In this document: one piece after another, positions 9,287 to 17,917 of the stretch
Position numbering within the stretch: position 1 is the stretch's first letter
Layout of the letters: every line of letters begins with the position of its first letter
Assembly (NCBI GenBank): GCA_035455185.1
Contig: DATIFQ010000120.1
Span: forward strand, 1 to 52,149
Length of the DNA: 52,149 bases
Direction of reading: 5' to 3'
Origin: JAEHDI01 sp035455185
GTDB lineage: Bacteria; Acidobacteriota; Terriglobia; Bryobacterales; Bryobacteraceae
Translations under genes and position numbers: made by a program
The notes under the pieces: generated by a model
Seen by the model: the letters and a program-made list of their open reading frames with translations, nothing else
The model's database searches: none
Told to the model about the DNA's origin: nothing

Positions 9287-9637
9287 CTACTCCTCGAGCA
9301 GTAGCCTCCGGGTGGCCGGCGACGGCACACCGCTGACCGTCAGGTTGTTTGCCTTCTGGAACTCGCCGATCGCCTTCATCGTCGGCTCGTCAAGTCCGCC
9401 ATTCACATCGCCCTGATATAGCCCGTTCTTTTTCAACACCGCCTGGACCTGCTCGATCACACCGGGGTTGTAGGGCTCGTAAGTCCCTCTATCCAGTCCT
9501 GTGATCAGGGCCACGCTCTCGGTTTCCTTTTGATCCTGGACCGCTAACGCCGGCAGCGCCACGAGGAGGCACGCCAGCATGAGAGCGATTGCCAGCACGA
9601 TCCATCGGTTCTTTCCATACCTCCTTGCCGTGCTCAC
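9287..9637 (-). CDS. Secreted peptidoglycan-binding (PG_binding_1) protein
   Basis: About 116 residues. A leader 'WIVLAIALMLACLLVALPAL' is followed by one PG_binding_1 repeat: 'VIEQVQAVLKKNGLYQGDVN', then a Gly-Gly turn, 'DEPTMKAIGEFQKANNL' and 'SPATRRLLLEE'. Such domains hold enzymes to the cell wall; here there is no catalytic domain. The start is awkward. GTG 9637 is in frame but lacks a ribosome site, whereas an ATG two codons ahead of the leader sits right behind AAGGAGG but is one base out of frame. A missing A in the GAAAG run would join that ATG to the leader. Confidence 0.7.
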   Translation of the reverse strand: MSTARRYGKNRWIVLAIALMLACLLVALPALAVQDQKETESVALITGLDRGTYEPYNPGVIEQVQAVLKKNGLYQGDVNGGLDEPTMKAIGEFQKANNLTVSGVPSPATRRLLLEE

Positions 9638-9789
9638 TTGTGCATGGCCCTTGTGCGCATAAGGTTTGCCTCCTACCACCAGACTAGTGGGGTGCAACGG
9701 GAAAGGGTATCCCTCCAATGCACTAACTGCCGGCCGACATCTCATTAGCAGCGTCTCGCCTGTATCAACATCAAGTTGTTCGAGAGTAA

Positions 9790-9966
9790 CTACTTGCCAG
9801 CAGCGGCACCAAAACCGTTCAACGCGCCCTCGGTCTTGTACCAGGCCTCCTCCGGTGAACCTTCCTGGCCACCGCGCGCCTCCCAGTAGGAATAAGCGAG
9901 GCGGACGATTTCCTCATGGTCAGGATTGGAGTTTTCAGCAGCGGGCGTGAATCCGCAAAAGATCAT
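9790..9966 (-). CDS. DUF2934-like mini-protein (58 aa)
   Basis: A 58-residue gene whose ATG (9966) overlaps the TGA of the upstream receiver gene as ATGA, so it should be translationally coupled; AAGGTGG precedes it. The core 'DHEEIVRLAYSYWEARGGQE' followed by 'SPEEAWYKTEGAL' matches the DUF2934 pattern (helix with RLAY.YWE, Gly-rich turn, then E.W..AE..L), a family of short proteins frequent in Acidobacteria and Proteobacteria with no known role. The coupling suggests it acts with the receiver-like protein. Confidence 0.65.
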   Translation of the reverse strand: MIFCGFTPAAENSNPDHEEIVRLAYSYWEARGGQEGSPEEAWYKTEGALNGFGAAAGK

Positions 9967-10403
9967 GCCACCTTGCGGGGCGGCGGAACTTCAGAAAGCT
10001 TCTGTCTCCAGGCAAGCCAAGCGGAGGTGCTGACTCGCAACGCCTCGTCTGGGTCAAAAGGTGTAAGCAGCACGTCATAACCGCCGAGGTTCAACACTTG
10101 TGCCCAGAGCCTGTCGTCCGCCAGGCGAGATGAGACGATCAGGTTGGGCGGGGGTATGAAACCTGTCAACGCACCGAGCAGGTCCGTCCAGCAGCCGTCC
10201 GGCAGCTCTGTGTTCGAAATCACGACGCCGACGGGATGCTCTCGCAGAAAGGCGAGTGCCGCCTGGCACGTCGAGAACCAGTAGACGCTTGATCGTGAAT
10301 GGCCGAAAAGGCGCCGAAGAGGCAGACTATCCGTTTCGGAGGGTGAGATGAGAACAACTTCAATCCCCGTCTCAAGGACGGAGGAACCCAGAGAGGGCAG
10401 CAT
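9963..10403 (-). CDS. Stand-alone pseudo-receiver protein, paralogue of 8256-8690
   Basis: 146 residues with a CheY-like pattern but degenerate chemistry: the strand that should carry the phospho-Asp reads 'VVISNTELPDGCW' with Asn in place of Asp, and the usual Lys-Pro is Thr-Pro ('YDVLLTPFDPDE'). The shared block 'LWAQVLNLGGYDVLL' makes it a paralogue of the receiver at 8256-8690. It is therefore probably a phosphorylation-independent interaction module. GAGGAG lies seven bases before ATG 10403. The stop overlaps the start of the DUF2934-like gene. Confidence 0.65.
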   Translation of the reverse strand: MLPSLGSSVLETGIEVVLISPSETDSLPLRRLFGHSRSSVYWFSTCQAALAFLREHPVGVVISNTELPDGCWTDLLGALTGFIPPPNLIVSSRLADDRLWAQVLNLGGYDVLLTPFDPDEALRVSTSAWLAWRQKLSEVPPPRKVA

Positions 10404-10498
10404 GTTATTGCTCCTCGCTCACCCCTGATTCTGTATCTGACGAAGGACCATGTCAAGGGGCTGTTTCAGGTCTTTAACTATTCAACCGCCTCCAGGTT

Positions 10499-10636
10499 TC
10501 AGAACGTATGGGCACCGCGGAACCAAAGCCGGGAACCGTCAGGGCTCCAGCCGACATCCATTCCGAGCAGAAAGCTCTCGCCCAGATTCTTTAAAGGAAT
10601 GAGCCGGACACGCTGCCGATTATTTCGAAATCGAGT
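10499..10636 (-). pseudogene. Fragment of a PD40/TolB-like protein C-terminus
   Basis: Directly after the stop of the next gene upstream, the same strand reads 'LGMDVGWSPDGSRLWFRGAH' and then a TGA at 10501-10499. 'WSPDG.RLWF' is the PD40 beta-propeller repeat seen in the kinase at 2.5-5.1 kb. There is no start codon or ribosome site, so this is best read as the leftover end of a lost gene. Confidence 0.35.
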
Positions 10637-11107
10637 CTATCGTTTGAAGAAGAATTCGTAAGCCTTATTCTCCACTGACCGGTCCCTTATCGTTAAGACC
10701 GTGGTTAACATTCTTCCCTCCGCCCCCAACGTGAAGCGGCGGCTACGCGAGTTTTCGGGACAGCTCACCTCGACGACCAGCCTCTGCCCGCGCCACCAGT
10801 GCCATCGCGCACTCGCCGCGCATGTCTGTCCCTTTAACGTGTAAGCATGCTGCTTGCCATCGGTGGTTAGCTCCAGCGTCTCGTTCGTTTCCCCTGTCTC
10901 GTTGGTGGTAACGGTGAAAATTCGAATCTGGGGTTCGTTGTGCTCGATCTGGATCGTCAGACTCTTAGGCGGTGGAACATTCCCGAACCGGCTTCTCTGA
11001 AGATCCAACTGCCACGTCCCGCTGAAATCAGGCTTGTTCGACTTCTGGGCGGACAACCCGAGAGCTATAACGGCCAACATCGCCCACAATCGCAGTGCGA
11101 CACTCAT
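10637..11107 (-). CDS. Secreted lipocalin-like hypothetical protein
   Basis: 156 residues with a leader 'LRLWAMLAVIALGLSAQ' and then 'PDFSGTWQLDLQRSRFG', a motif that opens many acidobacterial secreted beta-barrel proteins of unknown function. The body is rich in alternating polar/hydrophobic beta strands. Cys residues in 'GQTCAAS' and 'EVSCPENS' may form a disulfide. AGGAGG precedes ATG 11107, and the start overlaps the stop of the SYLF gene as ATGA, so the two are coupled. Confidence 0.6.
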   Translation of the reverse strand: MSVALRLWAMLAVIALGLSAQKSNKPDFSGTWQLDLQRSRFGNVPPPKSLTIQIEHNEPQIRIFTVTTNETGETNETLELTTDGKQHAYTLKGQTCAASARWHWWRGQRLVVEVSCPENSRSRRFTLGAEGRMLTTVLTIRDRSVENKAYEFFFKR

Positions 11108-11712
11108 TGCAGACCTCCTGTTCGCGACTCGTGACGTTTCCCGCCCTGACCGATGACTGGCGGGCTTCCCTGCCGCCCCGAGTACTTGTCCAGTGACGAT
11201 ATCAATCTTCTGGCGAGCCCCGGGACCTGCAATTCTTTCTCGATGATTTCACGGTCTTCGAGCGTCCTGCCGTAGAGCTCGCCGTTGTCACTCACGTCCT
11301 GCCGCAAGGTGGTGCCCTCCAAGGATACGCCTGCGAACACACCGGCTGCGACGGAGGTGCCGACGCCCAACATGAACTGGCTGGAGAGCAGGCGCTCCAT
11401 CCCGCGCTCATTCATCGCCAGCAGAATGACATCGGTTTCCGAGCCGCCTACTTGCGGACCGAAGCTCACGCCCTCAATCCGCACAGTACCTGGAGCGGTC
11501 CAACCGACCCGGCTCTTATTCCTACACGAAACGTAGCCTTTGCCGTAGCGAGCGCCGAAGATTAGGAAACCCCGTTTTAGCCCTGGCACGATGACGGAGC
11601 AATGTGCACGGTCCAGCAGTTCCTGTGGGATTGCCCGGTCGGGCGTCTCCATGACTTCCTGAAACACGGTCGTTGCGTCGCGAAGACACTCGTCGTGTTC
11701 TGACGCCGCCAA
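11104..11712 (-). CDS. SYLF-domain (Ysc84-type) lipid-binding protein, altered
   Basis: 'LDRAHCSVIVPGLKRGFLIF', 'ARYGKGYVSCR', 'PGTVRIEGVSFGPQVGGSET' and 'VILLAMNERGMERLLSS' are the SYLF/Ysc84 signature; such proteins bind phosphoinositide-like lipids or membranes. Two oddities are visible. The usual segment between 'SVAAG' and 'FAGVSLEG' (about 25-30 residues with a PVGR start) is missing in frame. And the in-frame start is only a TTG without a leader, while the next frame offers ATG 11752 with a signal-like 'MRWPVLSIFGCGLL' that would run into the SYLF domain if one extra G near 11710 were removed. The precursor is probably exported. Confidence 0.75.
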   Translation of the reverse strand: MAASEHDECLRDATTVFQEVMETPDRAIPQELLDRAHCSVIVPGLKRGFLIFGARYGKGYVSCRNKSRVGWTAPGTVRIEGVSFGPQVGGSETDVILLAMNERGMERLLSSQFMLGVGTSVAAGVFAGVSLEGTTLRQDVSDNGELYGRTLEDREIIEKELQVPGLARRLISSLDKYSGRQGSPPVIGQGGKRHESRTGGLQ

Positions 11713-11754
11713 GCAAGCCGCAACCGAAGATCGAAAGAACCGGCCACCTCATTT

Positions 11755-12051
11755 CTACCTCTGTTCCATCGATCTGGATTCCGGCGACGGCCTGGAATCC
11801 TTTTCGCCCTTGGGAACTCTCGCCACCATGGCAATGACGAACACGATAACCGTTCCGCCGGCCAGCAACACCGCACCAAGAATAGGTGGCAGTGTGATCG
11901 TCCAGTTCGATTGTTCAGTAGCTGCCTGAAGGGGGCCGACGTGCAATAGTTGCCGCTCCGCCGTGGTGAGGGTGATTCCCTGATAGGTCAGCACGGCGGT
12001 ACCGGCCACAATGAGCACGATCCCTAGAAAGAGACTGAGTATGGTCTTCAT
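11755..12051 (-). CDS. Small two-helix membrane protein (DUF3185-like)
   Basis: 98 residues with two membrane helices ('TILSLFLGIVLIVAGTAVL' and 'PPILGAVLLAGGTVIVFVIA') joined by a short 'GPLQA' periplasmic loop, as in DUF3185-type proteins of unknown role. The start at 12051 is fixed by GGAGG six bases upstream; the longer upstream frame has no leader-like sequence. Its stop lies two bases from the putative ATG of the SYLF leader, so the genes are co-transcribed. Confidence 0.7.
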   Translation of the reverse strand: MKTILSLFLGIVLIVAGTAVLTYQGITLTTAERQLLHVGPLQAATEQSNWTITLPPILGAVLLAGGTVIVFVIAMVARVPKGEKDSRPSPESRSMEQR

Positions 12052-12335
12052 CAATTCCTCCAAGCGTCTCTCGAGGCCTCGCCAGCGTATCGAGCCCCGA
12101 AAGTACATGGGCCTGCATTCATAAGCATTGTGCGGCGACGCGGGCGGGCACTCCATCCGTTGGGGGCATGAGTTTCGGACGGTTCAGGCCGTAAAATGGC
12201 TCGCCCTTCTGCACGGCATCGAAGACCGCCGCGGGAGGACGCGCTTCTCACGCTAGGGGCGAAACTCTGCGGCCAGAAAAATTGACTTCTGAAGAATGCA
12301 GATGCGTGGTCCGAAGCTTGACACTCGTTACGGAT

Positions 12336-12473
12336 CTAGTCAACAGCCAGCGATACCATGTACACAAGGCCGGCAACGAAGACCGCAATAAGAGACGCCC
12401 AAACCCATCGGAACACCGGCCCCAACCCGCCCGATGCGTTTCCCAGCGAGTTGTGCAGATCGCCTATCAGCAT
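12336..12473 (-). CDS. 45-aa single-pass membrane protein
   Basis: A very short gene: ATG 12473, TAG 12338-12336, with GAGGAG eight bases upstream. The product starts with a polar stretch ('MLIGDLHNSLGNASGGLGP') and ends in one membrane helix ('VWASLIAVFVAGLVYMVSLA'). The ribosome site and the clean helix support expression. No family is recognised. It sits between treY and the DUF3185-like gene in the same direction. Confidence 0.5.
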   Translation of the reverse strand: MLIGDLHNSLGNASGGLGPVFRWVWASLIAVFVAGLVYMVSLAVD

Positions 12474-12557
12474 GTTTGGCTCCTCAATTTCAGTCTATGA
12501 ACGACGGGTTTGCGCGGACATCCCGCAAACAGGTGACATGGTCCCCTGACTTCCACT

Positions 12558-15470
12558 TCATCGTACGGGGGTCTTCCGCGCGTGTTCACTCTCGGCCGTG
12601 TTCGTCAACACCGCCACCGGAAATCGGCGCAACAGATCGCGGACTCTCAGGACGCTGCGCACGCCCTCCCGGAGCTGAACGTCGACTATTTCGCCGGAGA
12701 GGACATCACGCCAGGAGTGCGGAGCTCCCTCTGGCAACCGCAGCGCGGTATCGGACCATGCCCGTTCTCCGAGAGGGACCCTGTATGTTGCAGTCAACTG
12801 CGTTGTCCATCGCGGAGCGACGGTCAGAGCCCAAGTGGTCTCATGGCGCCGGCAGAACGCCACGAGGTTGTCCTTTTTGGCTCCCGTTGCTTCCACTGGA
12901 AGGTAGTCCCCGGCGAGGAAGACATCCGTGTGAGCGCGGCGGAAGTCCAAAGCCTTGTCTGTAAGGTAGAGTTTGATACGGCCGTCTTTCCAGCCGGAGA
13001 CTATCTCCCTGAGCAGTCCGCGCAGGTTCTCTGTCTCCCGCTTCCGCAGTTGCTCCAGCAGCGCGATACGCGTCCGATAGTCCACGGGGCGCCGATTGTC
13101 GGGATCCACCAGACTGAAATCCCAGAGCTCCGTGCCCTGGTAGAAATCCGGCACACCCGGCGCTGTGATCTTAATCAGCACCTGCGACAGCGCGTTGAAA
13201 GCGCCATGAAGCGCTAACCGCTCCTGAAATCGGAGGAAGTCCGGCAGGAATCGGTTGGATTCTGTGGGGTCCAGAATGCTCTCAGCAAAACAAACGAGGG
13301 CTTCTTCGTGTGCCTGGTTGGGGCGAAGCCAACCAGAGTGGTCCTTGGCTTCGCGCGCTGCCTTTACCAGGAAGCACTTCAGACGTTCCAGGAAACTCCG
13401 GTTCTCGTCTGGCTCAAGGGGCCACGCGCCTAGTAGTGTTTGGTAGATGAGCACCTCCTCGGTCGGGGAGGGAACCTCATGGCCGTTCACGGTGGTCTTC
13501 TTGTCGCCGTTCCAACGGTTCCAGCGCGAGAGGCGATTTCTCCATTCGTCGGGCAGCTCGCTCAGCACGTTGATTCTGGCCCTGACATCCTCGCTGCGTT
13601 TGGTGTCGTGACTGGAAGTCGTGTTCATGGCGTACGGCCAGTGCTCATTCTGGTCCTTGAGAATGCTGTGGAAGTCCGTCAGAGAATATGGCGGTCCCTC
13701 ACGCAGAGGATCACCTCCCACTTCATTGCGCGAGATCAGGCAGTGCTGCGCATAGAAGGCCGTGTCTTCCAATCCTTTCGCCATGACCGGGCCGGTGAAC
13801 TGTTGCCACCTCATGACGAAACGCAACCACTGCGGTTTCTGATCCTTGGCGTAAGCCGGCGGCTCCAGGAGCAAGACCCGCCGAAGGAAATCGAATGCGG
13901 CCGTGCTGACGCGGATCTCGGAGGTCCGGCGGCGCGCGAGGTCCAGGGTTCGCTCGATGTAGTGCCGGTCCCGCTCGTCCACGGTGAAATCCCGGATGTA
14001 AGTCCGATAAACCGGAAGGCAGGCGGTAGTCTCCACCAGTGCGTTCATCAACTCGGAGAGGGGGACATCGCGCGCCTGCCGGTCTTGTGCCGCAAGGGCC
14101 CCGAGGTGATGTCCCAGTTCGTGTACCTCGCCGGCAAACAGCTTCCACATCACCTGCTTGTTGCGGGCATAACAGACTTCGGCAAAGGGCATCCGGTCGC
14201 CCGTGAAGTTCGCGTACGTTTCCTCCAGCGATCGCAGCCCGTCGGGATGCACGAACACGTCGTTCAAGACGTTCAGAAAGTCGTAGCCAGTTGTGCCGCA
14301 GGCACGCCACTGTCGCGGCAGAGGTTCGTCGCGTCCGAGAACCTTCTCGACCACAACATAGAAGCTCGGTGGCGAACCCTTGCCGCCGAGCTCGGCCTGT
14401 AGCCGTTCCAGGTAACCTTGCGGATCGTGAAGCCCGTCGATGTGGTCGACGCGCAGACCGGTGACCTTGCCCTCCTTCACGAGTTGGAGAATCGGCTCGT
14501 GCCTCGTGCGAAAGACCTCCTCGTCTTCGACCCGCAGACGCACGAGATCGTTAATGTCGAAGAAGCGGCGGTAATTGATCTCCTCGTACGCGATCTTCCA
14601 ATGCGCAAGCCGATAACCCTGTCCAGCGAGTATTCGGTCAAGAAAATCGGCTCTTTCGGGCCGGTCCTTTGTGTCACTGAGGTCCCGCAGTGCCGCATCG
14701 ATTGCGAGACGAACTTCGAGATGATCACGATAGAGGTGGAACAATCGCTGCTTGAGGGATTGCGAAAGCTCTCGTCTGCGGCCGGCCTCGACCGGTTCAG
14801 TCGCAGTGCGCCGCGGCATCCCTTCGACAATGGATTGGAGCTGCCGCAGTTCATCGATCGATGGATGACCTGCTGCAATCTGCCCTGTGATCTGGTCAAC
14901 GCATTGTTCAAGAATCGGAGCGTACGAACAGGGATCGAGGGGAAGCCGGCGCTCATGGTAACGCAGGAAGAAGCCGGACTCATCCAGATGAACGGCCAGC
15001 TTGCCATTCTCCAGCACATTGCCGTAAAGGTCACCGAGCACCGGAAGCAGGATCTTGTCTTCCAGTAGAAAAGCGGCTTTGGACGTGGCTGGACGCCAAT
15101 CAATGTCGAAGAATTGCGCGTAGGGAGAGCCGGGGCCGTTTTCAAGGACATCCATCCACCAGGAATTCTCATGGCTGGCAGCCATGTGATTGGGTACGAT
15201 GTCGAGGAGAAGGCCCATGCCGTAGTGCTTGAGCTTCTCGCACAGATCATCGAATTCTTCATCTGTACCGAGCTCTGAGTTCACGCGCCCCGGGTGTGTG
15301 ACGTCGTAGCCGTGCGAACTCCCTCGCTGCGGCCGAAACCGTGGAGAAGAGTATAAGTCGCCGACGCCGAGTCCATGCAGATAAGCAACCAACTCGCGGC
15401 AATCTACGAACCGGAAATCGCGTGTGAATTGAACGCGGTAGGTCGATATGGGAACACGCAGCTGACTCAT
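12558..15470 (-). CDS. treY: Malto-oligosyltrehalose synthase (TreY)
   Basis: A GH13 enzyme of 970 residues that isomerises the reducing-end alpha-1,4 bond of malto-oligosaccharides to the alpha,alpha-1,1 bond of trehalose. It opens with the TreY hallmark 'STYRVQF' and contains 'DIVPNHMA', the nucleophile Asp342 in 'LRVDHIDGLHDP', the acid/base Glu375 in 'YVVVEKVLG', 'TSSHDTKRSEDVRARI' near the third carboxylate, and 'VPDFYQGTELWD'. The protein is cytoplasmic. Its ATG overlaps the stop of the GH57 gene by four bases. It is the last of three coupled genes (treZ, GH57, treY). Confidence 0.95.
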   Translation of the reverse strand: MSQLRVPISTYRVQFTRDFRFVDCRELVAYLHGLGVGDLYSSPRFRPQRGSSHGYDVTHPGRVNSELGTDEEFDDLCEKLKHYGMGLLLDIVPNHMAASHENSWWMDVLENGPGSPYAQFFDIDWRPATSKAAFLLEDKILLPVLGDLYGNVLENGKLAVHLDESGFFLRYHERRLPLDPCSYAPILEQCVDQITGQIAAGHPSIDELRQLQSIVEGMPRRTATEPVEAGRRRELSQSLKQRLFHLYRDHLEVRLAIDAALRDLSDTKDRPERADFLDRILAGQGYRLAHWKIAYEEINYRRFFDINDLVRLRVEDEEVFRTRHEPILQLVKEGKVTGLRVDHIDGLHDPQGYLERLQAELGGKGSPPSFYVVVEKVLGRDEPLPRQWRACGTTGYDFLNVLNDVFVHPDGLRSLEETYANFTGDRMPFAEVCYARNKQVMWKLFAGEVHELGHHLGALAAQDRQARDVPLSELMNALVETTACLPVYRTYIRDFTVDERDRHYIERTLDLARRRTSEIRVSTAAFDFLRRVLLLEPPAYAKDQKPQWLRFVMRWQQFTGPVMAKGLEDTAFYAQHCLISRNEVGGDPLREGPPYSLTDFHSILKDQNEHWPYAMNTTSSHDTKRSEDVRARINVLSELPDEWRNRLSRWNRWNGDKKTTVNGHEVPSPTEEVLIYQTLLGAWPLEPDENRSFLERLKCFLVKAAREAKDHSGWLRPNQAHEEALVCFAESILDPTESNRFLPDFLRFQERLALHGAFNALSQVLIKITAPGVPDFYQGTELWDFSLVDPDNRRPVDYRTRIALLEQLRKRETENLRGLLREIVSGWKDGRIKLYLTDKALDFRRAHTDVFLAGDYLPVEATGAKKDNLVAFCRRHETTWALTVAPRWTTQLTATYRVPLGERAWSDTALRLPEGAPHSWRDVLSGEIVDVQLREGVRSVLRVRDLLRRFPVAVLTNTAESEHARKTPVR

Positions 15471-17917
15471 TTCGCTGCCTCAGCGGTACGCGGCTCAAAG
15501 TAAAAACCGAGCTTCGCTCCCAGCGCACCCATGGTCCGAACCCATTCTTGCGCCGCGCTGTCGCATCCGTTGGCTTTCGCCTGCAACTCCTCGAATCGGG
15601 CCTCCCGAACCGCGTGATAGACATTTTGCGCCGCCCAGAGGTTGACCTGGAACGGCAGGAGCGGGCACAGGCTGACGACTTTGTGGAAGCGTTCGAGCAA
15701 CTGCCGCTCGTCCGGATTGCGATGGAAAGCCTCGGCCGCGTGTTCGACCGTCTTTCGAAATGCAAACTCCAGTGTGACCATGTCCAGAAGGATCCCTGTA
15801 CGGTTCACCTGGTCCAGGAGAGCCTGCACTTGATTCGTCTCAGGTTCATCCGTCGATAGAGCTGCCGACAAATCCTCGTGCAGTGTGAAGTCGACCGCCA
15901 TCTGAAAACGCGCGGGCAGGGGGATGCCGAGCTCCGTAACAAAGCGGGCGAGGGTGGCGTAGTTGCTGTAGAAACCGCGGTACAAGAAGGCCGCCTCAGC
16001 CAACGCTTTTTCCATGATTAGACCCACGATTTTCCGCTGCTCGTCCCGGAACAGCAGTCGCAGGGAATACGTGCCACTGCCGAAGTTTTGGTCGACGGAA
16101 CGAATTAGTTCCGGAATTTCGCCGCGGTGGAAGATCTCTTGAATTTCGGCTAGGAGAGCGCCGTAGGCGTCGGCTCCTCTATACTCCCTCACGCCGCCAC
16201 TGACGTTCTGATCACCGAGGTGGATCGCTCCGAAACTAAGTGTTGTCGATTCCTCGGTGATGCGGGAAGTAATCTTGGCCCGTCCTAGTACAAGATGCGC
16301 TTTCCCCTCGTGCACTCTTTGGTAGTCTTCCCGATCCACCTCGTAGGAATAGATCCCGCTCTTCGGCGGGTACTCCTCAAACAGTGAACTGATGGCATAA
16401 TGAGCCCCGACCTTCTCCAGATTCACCATCGCGGGTTTCACGAACTTCTGGTAAATCAATCTGCCGTCGCGGTGTTCCGGCAGGTTGCTCTTGGCTCTCT
16501 CAAGGAGGGTCAGAAAGCCATCTTCGAGTCCGTCGCCGAACATCTCCTGGCCAAGCTGTAATGCGCGGGCGGCGTATTGGATCACCTGCACAGTCTCGAT
16601 GCCGGACAACTCGTCGAAGAACCAACCACAACTCGTGTACATCAACATCGCGTGCCGCTGGAGCTCCAGCAACTTCAGCGCGCGGACTCGATCCGCCGGC
16701 TGGAGCGAGCGGTTGGCATGAGTTTCCAGGAAGCGGCTTACATTATCCGGCGACCGATCCAGAATGACGTCAATGTAGGCATCGCGCGCCTTCCAAGGGT
16801 TGCGGAAAACCTCGTGCCCAGCTTCCTTGAAGCGCTCCGCCAGTTGGTCCCGCAGCCAGTCGAGGGCCTGGCGTAGCGGGGCACGCCAGTTCTGGTGCCA
16901 TCCGGGATGCGCCCCGGAGTTGCAGCCGCAGTCTGCCTTCCAGCGCTCGACGCCGTGGGCGCAGCTCCAGGAAGTACTCTCAATAACCTGCACCTCGTGT
17001 GACGGAGGGTACCTCTCCAGAAACTCGCTGTAGTTCGTCAATCGAGCCAGACTACTTGCCTCGATGAAGTGAAGCGCGTAAGCGAGCGCCATGTCTCCAT
17101 GCCGGCGATGGTGGCCGTAAGTTTCGCCATCAGTGGCGATGTGGACCAACTGCGGCCAGGAGCGGGAATCAGCGAACGCTCCATTCAACCGCTGCGCCAG
17201 GTTCTCGCCCCGAACCAGGAGGTCCTCGAAAGCCACCGCTTTCGAGATCGGGCCGTCATAGAAAAACAGCGCTAATGAACGGCGTGACGGCAGGCGGATC
17301 CGGTAGGCGATCGAAGGATCGATCCTGCCGCCGTTCACATCCTTCCAGACGCGGCTTCCTATTGGTCGCACTTTATTCGCCTGGTACGGCGAAAGGACCG
17401 TAAACCTGATTCCCATCTCGGCGAGAATGTCCAGCGTCTCCAGATCCACGGCTGTTTCCGGCAGCCACAGGCCTTCCGGCTTGCGGCGGAACCGATGCCC
17501 GAAGTCGCGGATGCCCCACAGTACCTGCGTCCGCTTGTCCCTATTGTTCGCCAGGGGAAGAATCACGTGATTGTAGGCTTGAGCCATCGCCGAACCATGG
17601 CCAGAGAATCTCCGCTGACTTTCGTTATCGGCCGCGAGGATGGCGCGATAGACATCCGGACATTCCTGCTCCATCCAGGCCAGCAGCGTGGGACCGAAGT
17701 TGAAGCTGATCCTTGAGTAGTTGTTGACGATCTGCCGGATTCGGTTATCGGCATCCAGGATCCGCGAAGCGCTGTTCGGCGCGTAGCACTCCGCCGCAAT
17801 CCGTTGGTTCCAGTCGTGGTACGGGTATGCCGAATCCTGGAGCTCGATCGCCTCCAGCCAGGGATTCTCTCTCGGGGGCTGGTAGAAATGCCCGTGAATG
17901 CAGACGTAGCGTTCCAT
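15467..17917 (-). CDS. GH57-family glucan-active enzyme with DUF3536 domain
   Basis: 816 residues. It begins with 'CIHGHFYQPPRENPWLE', the conserved metal/substrate His motif of GH57 alpha-amylase/4-alpha-glucanotransferase proteins, and carries 'GLWLPETAVDLETL' and 'HIATDGETYGHHRRHGD', all expected for the catalytic barrel. The C-terminal half fits the DUF3536 region usually found with this barrel. It most likely trims or rearranges alpha-1,4-glucan to feed TreY/TreZ; the exact activity cannot be read. It starts directly after the treZ stop and overlaps treY. Confidence 0.85.
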   Translation of the reverse strand: MERYVCIHGHFYQPPRENPWLEAIELQDSAYPYHDWNQRIAAECYAPNSASRILDADNRIRQIVNNYSRISFNFGPTLLAWMEQECPDVYRAILAADNESQRRFSGHGSAMAQAYNHVILPLANNRDKRTQVLWGIRDFGHRFRRKPEGLWLPETAVDLETLDILAEMGIRFTVLSPYQANKVRPIGSRVWKDVNGGRIDPSIAYRIRLPSRRSLALFFYDGPISKAVAFEDLLVRGENLAQRLNGAFADSRSWPQLVHIATDGETYGHHRRHGDMALAYALHFIEASSLARLTNYSEFLERYPPSHEVQVIESTSWSCAHGVERWKADCGCNSGAHPGWHQNWRAPLRQALDWLRDQLAERFKEAGHEVFRNPWKARDAYIDVILDRSPDNVSRFLETHANRSLQPADRVRALKLLELQRHAMLMYTSCGWFFDELSGIETVQVIQYAARALQLGQEMFGDGLEDGFLTLLERAKSNLPEHRDGRLIYQKFVKPAMVNLEKVGAHYAISSLFEEYPPKSGIYSYEVDREDYQRVHEGKAHLVLGRAKITSRITEESTTLSFGAIHLGDQNVSGGVREYRGADAYGALLAEIQEIFHRGEIPELIRSVDQNFGSGTYSLRLLFRDEQRKIVGLIMEKALAEAAFLYRGFYSNYATLARFVTELGIPLPARFQMAVDFTLHEDLSAALSTDEPETNQVQALLDQVNRTGILLDMVTLEFAFRKTVEHAAEAFHRNPDERQLLERFHKVVSLCPLLPFQVNLWAAQNVYHAVREARFEELQAKANGCDSAAQEWVRTMGALGAKLGFYFEPRTAEAAK

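Noticed and set aside
9600..9690. ATG behind AAGGAGG as start of the peptidoglycan-binding gene
   Set aside because: One base out of frame with the leader and only one base from the ribosome site; kept the in-frame GTG 9637 and noted the alternative.
13440..14402. 320-codon plus-strand frame inside treY
   Set aside because: Antisense shadow of treY, which reads as a complete enzyme.
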